Positions 1 through 8,378 of a stretch of 64,000 nucleotides of DNA are shown here, one piece after another. The notes beneath the pieces were generated by a model. That model saw only the letters and a list, made by a program, of their open reading frames with translations. It did no database searches and had not been told where the DNA came from. The stretch comes from Pseudomonas sp. UBA6562 (lineage in GTDB: Bacteria > Pseudomonadota > Gammaproteobacteria > Pseudomonadales > Pseudomonadaceae), in contig NZ_DJJS01000008.1 of the NCBI RefSeq assembly GCF_002434265.1, positions 683,102 through 747,101 of the forward strand. Reading direction: 5' to 3'. The translations under genes and the position numbers were made by a program. The stretch's first letter is position 1; each line of letters starts with the position of its first letter.

Positions 1-606
1 TTTCATGCCCTTGTTGCCGCCGTAGATGGGGTCGGCCAGCCAGCCCTGACGCGTGTGGTTGAGCAGTTCGTTGAAGAACAGCTTGCCGTTGAGCACGCTT
101 TCGCCGGAGGCGGCGAAGTCGGCTTCGCCGCTTTGCAGCTTCTTCAGGGCGTCGTCGCGCTTGGCCAGATCGAGCAGCGCGAAGTGCTCGCCGTAGGCCT
201 TCTGGCACCAGGCGTCGAACGCTGCGATGCCCTTCTGGTAGATCTGCTGGATGGTGTAGGGCAATTGGTAGCCCAAGGTCGGCGGCGCGTTGAGGTCGAA
301 CGGCCCTTCCAGGTACACCTCGCTGCCCAGGTCACCGGCCAACTGTTGGTCGATGAAGATCGGCACGTTGGTTTCCAGCGCGCCGGGGCCACGGCCACCA
401 CCGGGGATCAGGCGGTCGCAGGCGGCCAGGACCAGGGTCCATTCGGCAGGCGTGAAGAAAGTCGGCTTATAACCGTCCAGGCTCGGCGCGGCCAGTTCGG
501 CGGCGGCCGCAGCGGACAGCCCTTTGACGGCGATGCCCATGGCGGGCAAGGCGATCAGGGAGGACAGCAGGAACTTCCTCCTCGAGGTTTGTGTGGCTAA
601 TAACAT
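1..606 (-). CDS. Gluconate 2-dehydrogenase subunit 3 family protein (partial, 3' end outside window)
   Basis: Reading down from the ATG at 606 gives 202 codons without a stop, so the C-terminus lies outside the window. The start is preceded by an AGGTG ribosome site. The N-terminus has a twin-arginine type signal (S-R-R-K-F-L-L near residue 8, then a hydrophobic stretch ending in an Ala-rich segment), so the protein is probably exported by Tat. The body (FFTPAEWTLV, CDRLIPGG, then FIDQQLAGD) matches the small gamma subunit of membrane-bound gluconate/sorbitol-type GMC dehydrogenases. In that family the small subunit escorts and stabilises a flavoprotein GMC subunit and a cytochrome c subunit, which would lie just beyond position 1. 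The substrate cannot be told from this subunit. Confidence 0.8.
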   Translation of the reverse strand, partial: MLLATQTSRRKFLLSSLIALPAMGIAVKGLSAAAAAELAAPSLDGYKPTFFTPAEWTLVLAACDRLIPGGGRGPGALETNVPIFIDQQLAGDLGSEVYLEGPFDLNAPPTLGYQLPYTIQQIYQKGIAAFDAWCQKAYGEHFALLDLAKRDDALKKLQSGEADFAASGESVLNGKLFFNELLNHTRQGWLADPIYGGNKGMK

Positions 607-1237
607 GCAAAGCACCTATGGCTAATCACAACGAACCGAGTGGCTACCCTGCCCTGTCTGGGGATGCGCTGGCTGCCTGGAACCTGGCCTGCGCCCTTGA
701 GGCGTCTGTGGCGGTCTTGTCGCGTTTTGCTGGGCGATCGGGAAGCGGCGACATCGGGCATGCACGGGTCTGGGCCAGTGTCATGGGGTGCGGCTCGGTA
801 CACGGGGGTGGAATGATAGCAGCCTACTCAATACCCCGTAACTTCAAATTGCCTTTAGTCGTCAACAGGCGATTTGTCGCAGGAGATTTCTGAGCTTTCG
901 AATCGTTTTTTGCCCGGGCAGGCTCAAACATCACGCGCTGCTGGCTGGTGGCCAGTTTTTTGGCGCTAGTGGTCAGAACGGTGCTGGCGGCCAATCGTTT
1001 CAAGAGATTGCCAATAACGGGGGAGATTCTTTCCAGACTCGACCGGCCTATCGCCTTTAACCGCATCCGCCTCCATCTTTTTCCTCTCCAGCCACCACAA
1101 AAATCATCGTTTCGCTTCCCCGCCCTTCTCCTCACTATGAGTCCACATCTGCTCCGCGGCCTTTTCGCTACAGGGACCACGCAGCGGCCTGACGATGTAA
1201 CCGACCGCTCCCCACGACCCGCTTGAAGGACACCCCC
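607..1237. other. Intergenic region between divergent genes
   Basis: About 630 bases separate two divergent genes and must hold both promoters. The part from about 800 to 1150 is visibly less G+C-rich than the coding DNA around it and contains one plausible short reading frame on the minus strand (824-1066, listed separately). I saw no tRNA, terminator with a T-run, or clear operator here. Confidence 0.5.
824..1066 (-). CDS. Possible small basic protein (80 aa), unrecognised
   Basis: An 80-residue frame starts at ATG 1066 with a GGAGG three bases upstream and ends at a TAG. The product is Lys/Arg-rich with few acidic residues and has no signal peptide or membrane segment. It reads more like a protein tail than a folded domain: the last 40 residues are polar (N-R-L-L-T-T-K-G-N-L-K-L-R-G). 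The local drop in G+C argues that this segment has a different history from the flanking genes. It may be a remnant of the 3' end of a larger gene. Function unknown, and it could be non-coding. Confidence 0.25.
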   Translation of the reverse strand: MRLKAIGRSSLERISPVIGNLLKRLAASTVLTTSAKKLATSQQRVMFEPARAKNDSKAQKSPATNRLLTTKGNLKLRGIE

Positions 1238-2515
1238 ATGCCCGCACACCCCACATCCATCGACACACTGGTCATCGGTGCCGGCCAAGCCGGCATCGCC
1301 GCCAGCGAACACCTGAGCGCCCAGGGCGTGCCGCATCTGGTGCTCGAGCGCAAGCGCATCGCCGAGGCCTGGCGCAGCGGGCGCTGGGATTCCTTGGTAG
1401 CCAACGGGCCGGTATGGCACGACCGCTTTCCGGGGCTGGACTTCGAGGAGCTGGACCCGGACGCCTTCGCCGGCAAAGACCGCGTGGCCGACTACTTCGA
1501 AGCCTATGTGAAGAAGTTCGACGTGCCGGTGCGCACCGGCGTGGACGTCACGCGGGTGGTGCGCAATGCGGGCCGCAGCGGCTTCCGGGTGGACACCAGC
1601 GACGGGGTGATCGAGGCGCAACGCATCGTGGTCGCCACCGGACCGTTCCAGAAGGCGGTGATTCCGCCCATCGCGCCGCAAGACCCGGCGCTGTACCAGA
1701 TTCATTCGGCCGACTACTTCAACCCCGAGCAACTTCCCGAAGGCGCAGTGCTGGTGGTAGGCGCAGGCTCGTCGGGCACGCAGATCGCCGACGAACTGCA
1801 ACGCGCCGGCAAGCAGGTGTACCTCTCGGTCGGCGCCCACGACCGCCCGCCACGACGCTACCGCAACCGCGACTTCTGCTGGTGGCTGGGGGTACTCGGC
1901 GAGTGGGATGCGGAAACCCCGCGCCAGGGCCGCGAACACGTGACCATCGCCGTCAGCGGCGCCCGCGGCGGCAACACCGTGGACTTCCGCGCCCTGGCCC
2001 ATGAGGGCATGACCCTGGTCGGGCTGACGAAATCCTTCGACGACGGTGTGGTGACCTTCCAACCGGACCTTGCCGCCAACCTGGCCGCAGGCGATGCCAA
2101 CTATCTGGCCGTGCTCGACGCCGCCGACGCCTACATCGCGCGCCACGGCCTGGACCTGCCGGAAGAACCCCAGGCGCGCCACCGTTATCCGGACCCGGCC
2201 TGCGTCACCGAGCCGATCCTCAGCCTGGACCTGCGCGAAGCCGGCATCACTAGCGTGATCTGGGCCACGGGCTATTCGACGGACTACAGCTGGCTGCACG
2301 TGGACGCCTTCGACGACAAAGGCAAGCCTAAGCATCAGCGTGGCGTGTCCAGCGAGCCGGGGGTGTATTTCCTCGGGTTGCCGTGGCTGTCGCGGCGCGG
2401 GTCGAGCTTCATCTGGGGGGTCTGGCACGACGCCAAGCACGTGGCCGGGCACATCGCCACGCAACGCAGCTACGGCGCCTACCGCGATGCCGCGCAGCGT
2501 CAGGCCGGTCTCTGA
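1238..2515 (+). CDS. FAD/NAD(P)-binding flavoprotein monooxygenase-like oxidoreductase
   Basis: A 425-residue protein starts at ATG 1238, preceded by GAAGGA. It has two Rossmann dinucleotide sites, GAGQAG at residues 14-19 (FAD) and GAGSSG at 175-180 (NADPH), with an ATG motif at 133-135. This is the architecture of flavin-containing and Baeyer-Villiger-like monooxygenases of the Pyr_redox_3 type, which hydroxylate or oxidise N, S or carbonyl groups. It is the first gene of an apparent operon with RidA-family, DUF1028 and M20 deacylase genes (41 bases, then two overlaps). The context suggests attack on an amine or amide substrate, but that is inference. Family certain, substrate unknown. Confidence 0.85.
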   Translation: MPAHPTSIDTLVIGAGQAGIAASEHLSAQGVPHLVLERKRIAEAWRSGRWDSLVANGPVWHDRFPGLDFEELDPDAFAGKDRVADYFEAYVKKFDVPVRTGVDVTRVVRNAGRSGFRVDTSDGVIEAQRIVVATGPFQKAVIPPIAPQDPALYQIHSADYFNPEQLPEGAVLVVGAGSSGTQIADELQRAGKQVYLSVGAHDRPPRRYRNRDFCWWLGVLGEWDAETPRQGREHVTIAVSGARGGNTVDFRALAHEGMTLVGLTKSFDDGVVTFQPDLAANLAAGDANYLAVLDAADAYIARHGLDLPEEPQARHRYPDPACVTEPILSLDLREAGITSVIWATGYSTDYSWLHVDAFDDKGKPKHQRGVSSEPGVYFLGLPWLSRRGSSFIWGVWHDAKHVAGHIATQRSYGAYRDAAQRQAGL

Positions 2516-2556
2516 CCCGGTTGCCATTCTTTCCCACCGAATTCGAGGAGCTTTCG

Positions 2557-2985
2557 ATGCCCACCCATACCCGCATCCGCATGTTCAACACCAAGACCAC
2601 CTACCCCAACCAATCCCTGGACAACGACCTGTGCCAGGCCGTACGCGCCGGCAACACCGTGTACGTGCGCGGCCAGGTCGGCACCGACTTCGACGGCAAC
2701 CTGGTGGGCCTGGGCGATGCCGCGGCACAGGCCGAGCAGGCCATGAAGAACGTCAAGCAACTGCTCGAAGAGGCCGGTAGCGACCTGTCGCACATCGTCA
2801 AGACCACCACTTATCTGATCGACCCGCGCTACCGCGAACCGGTGTATCAAGTGGTGGGCAAATGGCTGCGCGGCGTGTATCCGATTTCCACCGGGCTGGT
2901 GGTCTCGGCCCTGGGGCAACCGCAGTGGCTGATGGAAATCGACGTGATCGCGGTGATCCCCGAAGCGGAGGACGCGCGCCCATGA
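2557..2985 (+). CDS. RidA-family protein lacking the imine-deaminase arginine
   Basis: A 142-residue YjgF/YER057c/UK114 protein starts at ATG 2557 behind GAGGAG. Family marks are RAGNTVYVRGQVG near 30-42, the acidic-helix region with A-x-Q-A-E-Q-A-M-K-N, and the C-terminal W-L-M-E-I-D-V-I-A-V strand. In RidA of E. coli Arg105 binds the carboxylate of imine substrates and is required for activity. The aligned stretch here reads P-I-S-T-G-L, putting Ser111 at that place. That assigns the protein to the Rid4-7 type subfamilies, which lack known deaminase activity and often sit in catabolic operons. It overlaps the next gene by four bases (ATGA), so translation is coupled. Confidence 0.85.
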   Translation: MPTHTRIRMFNTKTTYPNQSLDNDLCQAVRAGNTVYVRGQVGTDFDGNLVGLGDAAAQAEQAMKNVKQLLEEAGSDLSHIVKTTTYLIDPRYREPVYQVVGKWLRGVYPISTGLVVSALGQPQWLMEIDVIAVIPEAEDARP

Positions 2986-3659
2986 CCTTCTCGATCATCG
3001 GCCGCTGCGCCGAGACCGGCCAACTGGGCATCGCCATCAGCTCGTCGAGCATCGCCGTCGGCGCACGCTGCCCTTGGGTGCGCGCAGGGGTCGGCGCGGT
3101 ATCGACGCAGAACGTCACCTTGCCCGCGCTCGGCCCGCAAATCCTCGACCTGCTCGAACACCAGTCGCTCACTCCGCAACAGGCGTTAGACCGTGCCTTG
3201 AACGCGAACGGCTGGAGCCAGTACCGACAAGTGACGGTGATCGACGACCAAGGCCGGGTGGCACTGTTCAGCGGGCAGCAGGCGCTGGGCATCTTCAACG
3301 CCGTGCAGGGCGAACAATGCGCGGCGGCGGGCAACCTGCTGGCCGGTCCCGAGGTGATCCAGGCCATGGTCGAGGCGTTCGAGCAGGCCCCAGGCGCGCT
3401 GGCCGATCGGCTGCTGGCGGCCATGCACGCGGCGATGGCCGCCGGTGGCGAAGCGGGCCCGGTGCACTCGGCGGCGCTCAAGATCGCCGGCGATCTGGTC
3501 TGGCCGATCGTCGACCTGCGCGTGGACTGGGCCGAACACGACCCCATCGGCCAGCTCGACGGGCTGTGGCGCGCCTACCAACCGCAGATGCAGGATTACC
3601 TGACCCGCGCGCTCGACCCCACCGCTGCGCCCACCTACGGCGTGCCGGGCGATGAGTGA
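2982..3659 (+). CDS. DUF1028 family protein (Ntn-hydrolase-like fold)
   Basis: A 225-residue protein starts at ATG 2982, overlapping the RidA-family stop. The N-terminus (TFSIIGRC, then GQLGIAISSSSIAVGARCPW and ARAGVGAVSTQ-like sequence) is the hallmark of DUF1028, a family whose fold is predicted to resemble N-terminal nucleophile hydrolases and whose reaction is not established. Length is typical. Its stop overlaps the following deacylase start by eight bases. DUF1028 genes are commonly found beside M20 peptidases and Rid proteins, which suggests hydrolysis of an amide or lactam, but this is context only. Confidence 0.8.
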   Translation: MTFSIIGRCAETGQLGIAISSSSIAVGARCPWVRAGVGAVSTQNVTLPALGPQILDLLEHQSLTPQQALDRALNANGWSQYRQVTVIDDQGRVALFSGQQALGIFNAVQGEQCAAAGNLLAGPEVIQAMVEAFEQAPGALADRLLAAMHAAMAAGGEAGPVHSAALKIAGDLVWPIVDLRVDWAEHDPIGQLDGLWRAYQPQMQDYLTRALDPTAAPTYGVPGDE

Positions 3660-4809
3660 GCACAGCAGCCGCGCGCTGCTCGCGCACCTGGTGGGGTTCG
3701 CCACCGTCAGCCGCGATTCGAACCTGGCGCTGATCGAGTTCATCGACCAGTACCTGGCCGGCCATGGCATCGAAGCCGAGCTGCTGTTCAATGAGGCCGG
3801 CGACAAGGCCAGCCTGTTCGCCACCTTGGGGCCGGACATCGCCGGCGGCATCGTGCTCTCGGGCCACACCGACGTGGTGCCCGTGGACGGCCAAGCCTGG
3901 TCGGTGCCGCCGTTCGAAATGACCGAGGCCGATGGCCGCTTGTACGGCCGCGGTACCGCTGACATGAAGGGCTTCATCGCCTGCGTGCTGGCCGCCGTGC
4001 CACGACTGCTGGCCAAGCCGCTGCGCAGCCCGGTGCACCTGGCGTTTTCCTACGACGAAGAAGTGGGTTGCCTGGGCGTGCGGCCGATGCTCGCCGCGCT
4101 CGGCCAGCGCCCGCACAAGCCGGGCCTGTGCCTGATCGGCGAACCCAGCGAGCTGCAACCGGTGCTCGGCCACAAGGGCAAGCTGGCCATGCGCTGCGAG
4201 GTGCAGGGTCTGGCCTGCCACTCGGCCCATGCGCCCTCGGGCGTGAACGCCATCGAATACGCCGCGCGGCTGATCGGCCATCTGGGCGACCTGGGCGAGG
4301 CGCTGGCCGCGCCTGAACACCACGACACACGCTTCGACCCGCCCTATTCCACGGTGCAGACCGGCGTCATCCACGGCGGCCGTGCGCTGAACATCGTGCC
4401 GGCCGAATGCGCTTTCGATTTCGAGGTGCGCACTCTGCCTGGTTTCGATGCCCAGCAGGTGGTGGACGGTCTGCAAACCTACGCCGAGCAACGGCTACTG
4501 CCGCGCATGCACGCGGTCGACCCGAGCACGGGCATCCGCCTGCAACCGCTCAGCGCCTACCCTGGGCTGGCGACTGCGGCCAACAGCGAGGCGGCGCAGT
4601 TGCTGGCGTATCTGTGCGGCTCGGATGCTTTCACCACCGTGGCGTTCGGCACCGAGGGCGGGCTGTTCGACGAAGCCGGCATTCCGACCGTGGTCTGCGG
4701 GCCGGGAAGCATGGCGCAAGGGCACAAGCCGGACGAGTTCGTCACCTTGGAACAGCTCGATGGCTGCGACGCCATGCTCAAGCGCCTGGCCGACCACCTG
4801 CACTGCTAA
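3652..4809 (+). CDS. ArgE/DapE-type M20 deacylase (acetylornithine deacetylase-like)
   Basis: This 385-residue M20 metallohydrolase has a complete di-zinc site: GHTDVVP with His72 and Asp74, RGTADMKG with Asp104, and the EE pair at 136-137 in SYDEEVG. The dimerisation/lid domain follows (about 180-295). It most resembles the ArgE subgroup, which removes acyl groups from N-acyl amino acids such as N2-acetylornithine. It is the last gene of a coupled operon with a flavoprotein, a RidA-family and a DUF1028 gene, a setting unlike arginine biosynthesis. A catabolic N-acyl-amino-acid role is therefore more likely than a housekeeping argE. A hairpin follows the stop. Confidence 0.85.
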   Translation: MSEHSSRALLAHLVGFATVSRDSNLALIEFIDQYLAGHGIEAELLFNEAGDKASLFATLGPDIAGGIVLSGHTDVVPVDGQAWSVPPFEMTEADGRLYGRGTADMKGFIACVLAAVPRLLAKPLRSPVHLAFSYDEEVGCLGVRPMLAALGQRPHKPGLCLIGEPSELQPVLGHKGKLAMRCEVQGLACHSAHAPSGVNAIEYAARLIGHLGDLGEALAAPEHHDTRFDPPYSTVQTGVIHGGRALNIVPAECAFDFEVRTLPGFDAQQVVDGLQTYAEQRLLPRMHAVDPSTGIRLQPLSAYPGLATAANSEAAQLLAYLCGSDAFTTVAFGTEGGLFDEAGIPTVVCGPGSMAQGHKPDEFVTLEQLDGCDAMLKRLADHLHC

Positions 4810-4814
4810 GCGCG

Positions 4815-4916
4815 CTCAGTCGGCCTGATGCCTAGCAGTTAAGCAATCGGGGCCGCTTTGCGGCCCTAAGTGACACCACTCCCGCTTAACTGACAGGCAT
4901 TACTCAGTCGGCCTGA
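4815..4916. repeat. Direct repeat enclosing nested inverted repeats between convergent genes
   Basis: CTCAGTCGGCCTGA occurs at 4815-4828 and again at 4903-4916, where the second copy encodes the last residues and stop of the LysR gene. Between them lie inverted arms TGCCTAGCAGTTAAGC (4829-4844) and GCTTAACTGACAGGCA (4884-4899), which pair with two mismatches. Inside these is a perfect 7-bp stem, GGGCCGC-TTT-GCGGCCC (4850-4866). The location between two convergent genes suggests a bidirectional terminator, although there is no T-run. The direct repeat suggests a small local duplication. Confidence 0.6.
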
Positions 4917-5821
4917 CTCAGCGCCGTCAGCCGCTCGCGGCAATAGTCGACGAAGGCCTGCGCCGGCTTGGTCAGCTGCCCTTTGCTCAGGCGCGCGCTG
5001 ACCAGCCCCGAGGGCGTGACCGGCTCGGCGATGTCAAGGGTGACCAGGCTCTGCCCGTCGTAGGTGTGGCTGGAAAACGGCCGCGTCACCAGCAGGGAAA
5101 AGCCGAAGCCCTGGCCCACCATGCCGCGCACCATCTCGATCGACGGCGAGCCGAAGACGATGTTCGGTGTCAGGCCCAGTTCGTGGAACAGGCTGACGAA
5201 GTAGGTGCGGCTTGGCAGCACGTCGAGCAGGATCATCGGCTCGCGCACCAGGTCGCGCAGCGACACTTCGCGCTGGCCGGCATAGCGGTGGTTGGCCGGC
5301 AGCAGCACGTAGGGCTTCTGCGCCGGCATCAGGGGCTCGGTCTCGATGGTGTTGTCCAGCTCGTGGTCGTAGAGGAAAGCCACGTCGAAGGCACCGGCGG
5401 TCAGGCCCTGGACCAGCTCCTGCTGGTCGCCGTCGCGCAGGCGGATGTCCACACCGGGGTACTGCTTGCTGAAACCTGCGATCAGTTGCGGCAGGTACAG
5501 CGGTGCCACGGTCTCGAAGCAGCCGATGTCGATCTGCCCGCTCATCACCTCGTTGTCGGCCAGGGCGTTCTGTTCGAACTCGTGGGCGATGCGCAGCAGC
5601 TCGCGAGCCTTGTGGTAGAAGCGCTTGCCACTGGGGGTCAGCGACACGCCCTGGGCATGGTGGCGGATGAACAGCTGGACGTTGAAGCTGCCTTCCAGGT
5701 TCTTGATGGCCGTGGCGATCGACGGCTGGGCGATGTAGAGCTGGCGCGAAGCCTCGGCCACGCTGCCGGCCTCGACGGTAGTCACGAAATACTTCAATTG
5801 CCGCAAGGTGTAGGCAGCCAC
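4904..5821 (-). CDS. LysR-family transcriptional regulator
   Basis: The protein has a typical LysR N-terminal winged helix-turn-helix (TLRQLKYFVTTVEAGSVAEAS, then QPSIATAIKNLE) followed by a periplasmic-binding-protein-like effector domain. I chose GTG 5821 as start (305 residues), since it has GAGG upstream and puts the HTH at the usual distance. An in-frame ATG at 5884 would add 21 atypical residues. It faces the deacylase operon tail-to-tail and is divergent from the binding-protein gene at 6086, which it probably controls. The effector is unknown. Confidence 0.85.
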   Translation of the reverse strand: MAAYTLRQLKYFVTTVEAGSVAEASRQLYIAQPSIATAIKNLEGSFNVQLFIRHHAQGVSLTPSGKRFYHKARELLRIAHEFEQNALADNEVMSGQIDIGCFETVAPLYLPQLIAGFSKQYPGVDIRLRDGDQQELVQGLTAGAFDVAFLYDHELDNTIETEPLMPAQKPYVLLPANHRYAGQREVSLRDLVREPMILLDVLPSRTYFVSLFHELGLTPNIVFGSPSIEMVRGMVGQGFGFSLLVTRPFSSHTYDGQSLVTLDIAEPVTPSGLVSARLSKGQLTKPAQAFVDYCRERLTALSQAD

Positions 5822-6085
5822 GGGCACCTCGTTGGGCCGGCAGGCCGGAGTGGCCGTGCGCCAGCAGGGAAAGCCGACCTGCACAGTAGCGCAAAGGGCC
5901 TAACACCTTGGAGAGCTTTTTCATGGGGCCGAAGCATATTTTTAATCGTTTTCCCGCAGCCCGCAGTGGCGCACCATCGGTTCATCCCTGACAAGAACAG
6001 CGTCGGGCGCCACTGGCGACCCGCCGCGTGCAGCACCCCTTACTGCCTCTGAATAATCACAACCACATGTAATGAGGGAGTTTCC

Positions 6086-7126
6086 ATGCGTACTCGTACC
6101 GCGTCTCTGGGCCTTGCGTTGCTGGCTGCCGCCAGCCTGCAGGCTGTCGCCGATTCCTCCAGCCTGACCGTGATCTCCTTTGGCGGCGCGACCAAGGTCG
6201 CGCAGCAGAACGCCTATTTCAAACCCTTCGAGCAGAGCGGCGCGGGCAAGATCGTGGCCGGTGAGTACAACGGCGAACTGTCGAAGATCAAGGCCATGGT
6301 CGATGTGGGCCATGTGTCCTGGGACGTGGTCGAGGTGGAGAGCCCCGAGCTGATCCGCGGCTGCGAGTCGGGGCTGTTCGAGCGCCTGGACCCGTCGATC
6401 GTCGGTGAGGCCTCGACCTTCCTGCCCGGCACCGTGAGCGAATGCGGCGTGGCCAGCTATGTGTGGTCGATGGTGTTGGCCTACAACCCGCAGAAGCTCA
6501 AGCAAGGCCCCGCCTCCTGGGCCGACTTCTGGGACACCCAGCGTTTCCCCGGCAAGCGCGGCCTGCGCAAAGGCGCCAAGTACACCCTGGAAGTGGCGCT
6601 GCTGGCCGACGGCGTAGCGCGTGAAGACCTGTACAAGGTGCTGGCCACCCCCGAAGGCGTGGACCGCGCGTTCAAGAAGCTCGACCAGATCAAGTCCAGC
6701 ATCCAGTGGTGGGAAGCCGGCGCGCAACCCGCGCAGTGGCTGGTGGCGGGCGATGTGGTGATGTCGGCGGCCTACAACGGGCGTATCGCCTCGGCGCAGA
6801 AGGAAGGTTCGGCGCTGTCGATCGTCTGGCCGGGCAGCCTGTACGACCCTGACCACTGGGCCATCGTGCGCGGCAGCCCGAACAAGGCCCTGGCCGAAAC
6901 CTTCATCCGCTTCGCCAGCCAAGCCGATGCGCAGCAGGCGTTCTCGACCCAGATCCCTTACGGCCCGATCCGCCAGGACGCCCTGGCCAAACTGCCTGCC
7001 GACGTGCAACGGCAACTGCCCACCGCGCCGGAAAACCTGGCCCAGGCGCAGTTGGTGGATGCCGAGTTCTGGGTCGACCATGGCGAGGAGCTGGAGGAGC
7101 GGTTCAATGCGTGGGCGGCGCGTTGA
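6086..7126 (+). CDS. PotD-like periplasmic substrate-binding protein of an ABC transporter (orphan)
   Basis: A 346-residue protein with a cleavable signal peptide (to about residue 22, AVA-D) begins behind GAGGGAG. The mature sequence (LTVISFGGATKVAQQNAYFKP, then Y-N-G-E-L-S-K-I, and W-x-V-V-E-V-E) is typical of the spermidine/putrescine type family 8 binding proteins. No permease or ATPase gene follows; the next gene is an unrelated toxin on the other strand. The protein must work with a transporter encoded elsewhere or act as a sensor. The divergent LysR gene 264 bases away is its likely regulator. Polyamine-like or amino-acid-derived ligands are plausible from the family. Confidence 0.8.
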   Translation: MRTRTASLGLALLAAASLQAVADSSSLTVISFGGATKVAQQNAYFKPFEQSGAGKIVAGEYNGELSKIKAMVDVGHVSWDVVEVESPELIRGCESGLFERLDPSIVGEASTFLPGTVSECGVASYVWSMVLAYNPQKLKQGPASWADFWDTQRFPGKRGLRKGAKYTLEVALLADGVAREDLYKVLATPEGVDRAFKKLDQIKSSIQWWEAGAQPAQWLVAGDVVMSAAYNGRIASAQKEGSALSIVWPGSLYDPDHWAIVRGSPNKALAETFIRFASQADAQQAFSTQIPYGPIRQDALAKLPADVQRQLPTAPENLAQAQLVDAEFWVDHGEELEERFNAWAAR

Positions 7127-7178
7127 TCGCCTGAAGTGGAGGAAGATAAACAGGCTTACTTGATTCTACCCGAATGGA

Positions 7179-8378
7179 TCAGGCGAAGACGACTTCGAAG
7201 GGCTCGGCGCTGGCTTTGATTGCCCGTGCTACCTGAGGCGCGAGCTCGACAAGCTCTTGCTCGTGCATCAAGGTTCCTTCGACTGCCTGCAAGATCTCTC
7301 GAATACGCTCACGTGGGTTGTCCACCTTGCAGCGACGGCCAAAATCCAGCAGATGCAGCCGCGAGGCAAAGAACGACTTCTGGTTGTTCAGTGTCAGCGC
7401 CAGCGAATCATCCGGCAGATAGGCCGTCGTGTTGACGATGTCATACGCAGGTGCGAGCACCGCATCACTGCCGGATGGCGTACCGTACAACACGCCAAAG
7501 TTTTTCAAATGAGCATCCCCATTACCGACGATGCAGCTCAGTGCGACCATATCGAACAGTTGGTTCAGACTATCGGTTCGCTGGTCGAGCGCTACGAACA
7601 ATTCGATGGCTTTTGCGATCAATTCATAGCTCTTACTGTACTTCTGCTCAGTGCCCACTCCCATCAACACAGCCATGTCCTCGAACCCCATAGGCGCGAG
7701 CTGCTCCGTTCGATCGAAGCGCCGCATCACGAACAGGTGCTTATCGTCCGAAAGGTAGAATGGCGGCGTTGGAATACCGGCGGTACTGGCGATGCTCATG
7801 CACAGAAACTCGTTGATGGCCAGATGCGGAAAGGCATCCCTGCCACTCTTCACGATCAACTCAGCCGTCACTGCGGTCGCCTTGTTCGATGCCTCCAGAA
7901 CCTCAGGCACTAAGAGTTTGGGCTGAACTCCAGAAATGCCTGATCGCAGGATGTAGCGGTCGGCCAATTCCATGAATAAGTCTTCGGTACCGTCCCACGT
8001 GAGGATTTCAGCCAGACGCTCGCCTCTACTCGGGGCCGCATGCTCGTTGACCAACCGTTGGACCTCGGCAGAACGAATACCGACCCGCCCTATCGGAGAA
8101 TTGCCCCCCGACAGCGCGAGCAGCAGCATGGGATCAAGCTTGGCCACCTTGGCTAGCCGATATTTGAGCTGCTCAAGCAGATAACCTTCGGGCAGGTTCA
8201 TTTGAAAAAGAGGATGCAACGACCGGTGTCGGTATTCCTCACGTCGCGTGGGCATGACGAGACTGACTGGCGTAGTGCCTTCTCCCCGCTCGTATCGAAA
8301 TACATAGTCGCCCGAGCGTGCAGTGAAAAGGCGACCCGCTTCGCCCTCGGGCGTGAACACCTGGAGTTCGTCGATCAT
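7179..8378 (-). CDS. hipA: HipA-type serine/threonine kinase toxin (module 1)
   Basis: This 399-residue HipA-like kinase carries the family landmarks: glycine-rich SGISGVQPK at 146-154, VMRRFDR at 217-223, the catalytic loop GNGDAHLKNFG at 285-295 and the metal-binding YDIV with Asp312. HipA of E. coli phosphorylates glutamyl-tRNA synthetase and causes growth arrest and persistence; targets of relatives differ. All kinase residues look intact, so the toxin is probably active. It overlaps the upstream hipB by four bases (ATGA) and is therefore translationally coupled to its antitoxin. Confidence 0.9.
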   Translation of the reverse strand: MIDELQVFTPEGEAGRLFTARSGDYVFRYERGEGTTPVSLVMPTRREEYRHRSLHPLFQMNLPEGYLLEQLKYRLAKVAKLDPMLLLALSGGNSPIGRVGIRSAEVQRLVNEHAAPSRGERLAEILTWDGTEDLFMELADRYILRSGISGVQPKLLVPEVLEASNKATAVTAELIVKSGRDAFPHLAINEFLCMSIASTAGIPTPPFYLSDDKHLFVMRRFDRTEQLAPMGFEDMAVLMGVGTEQKYSKSYELIAKAIELFVALDQRTDSLNQLFDMVALSCIVGNGDAHLKNFGVLYGTPSGSDAVLAPAYDIVNTTAYLPDDSLALTLNNQKSFFASRLHLLDFGRRCKVDNPRERIREILQAVEGTLMHEQELVELAPQVARAIKASAEPFEVVFA

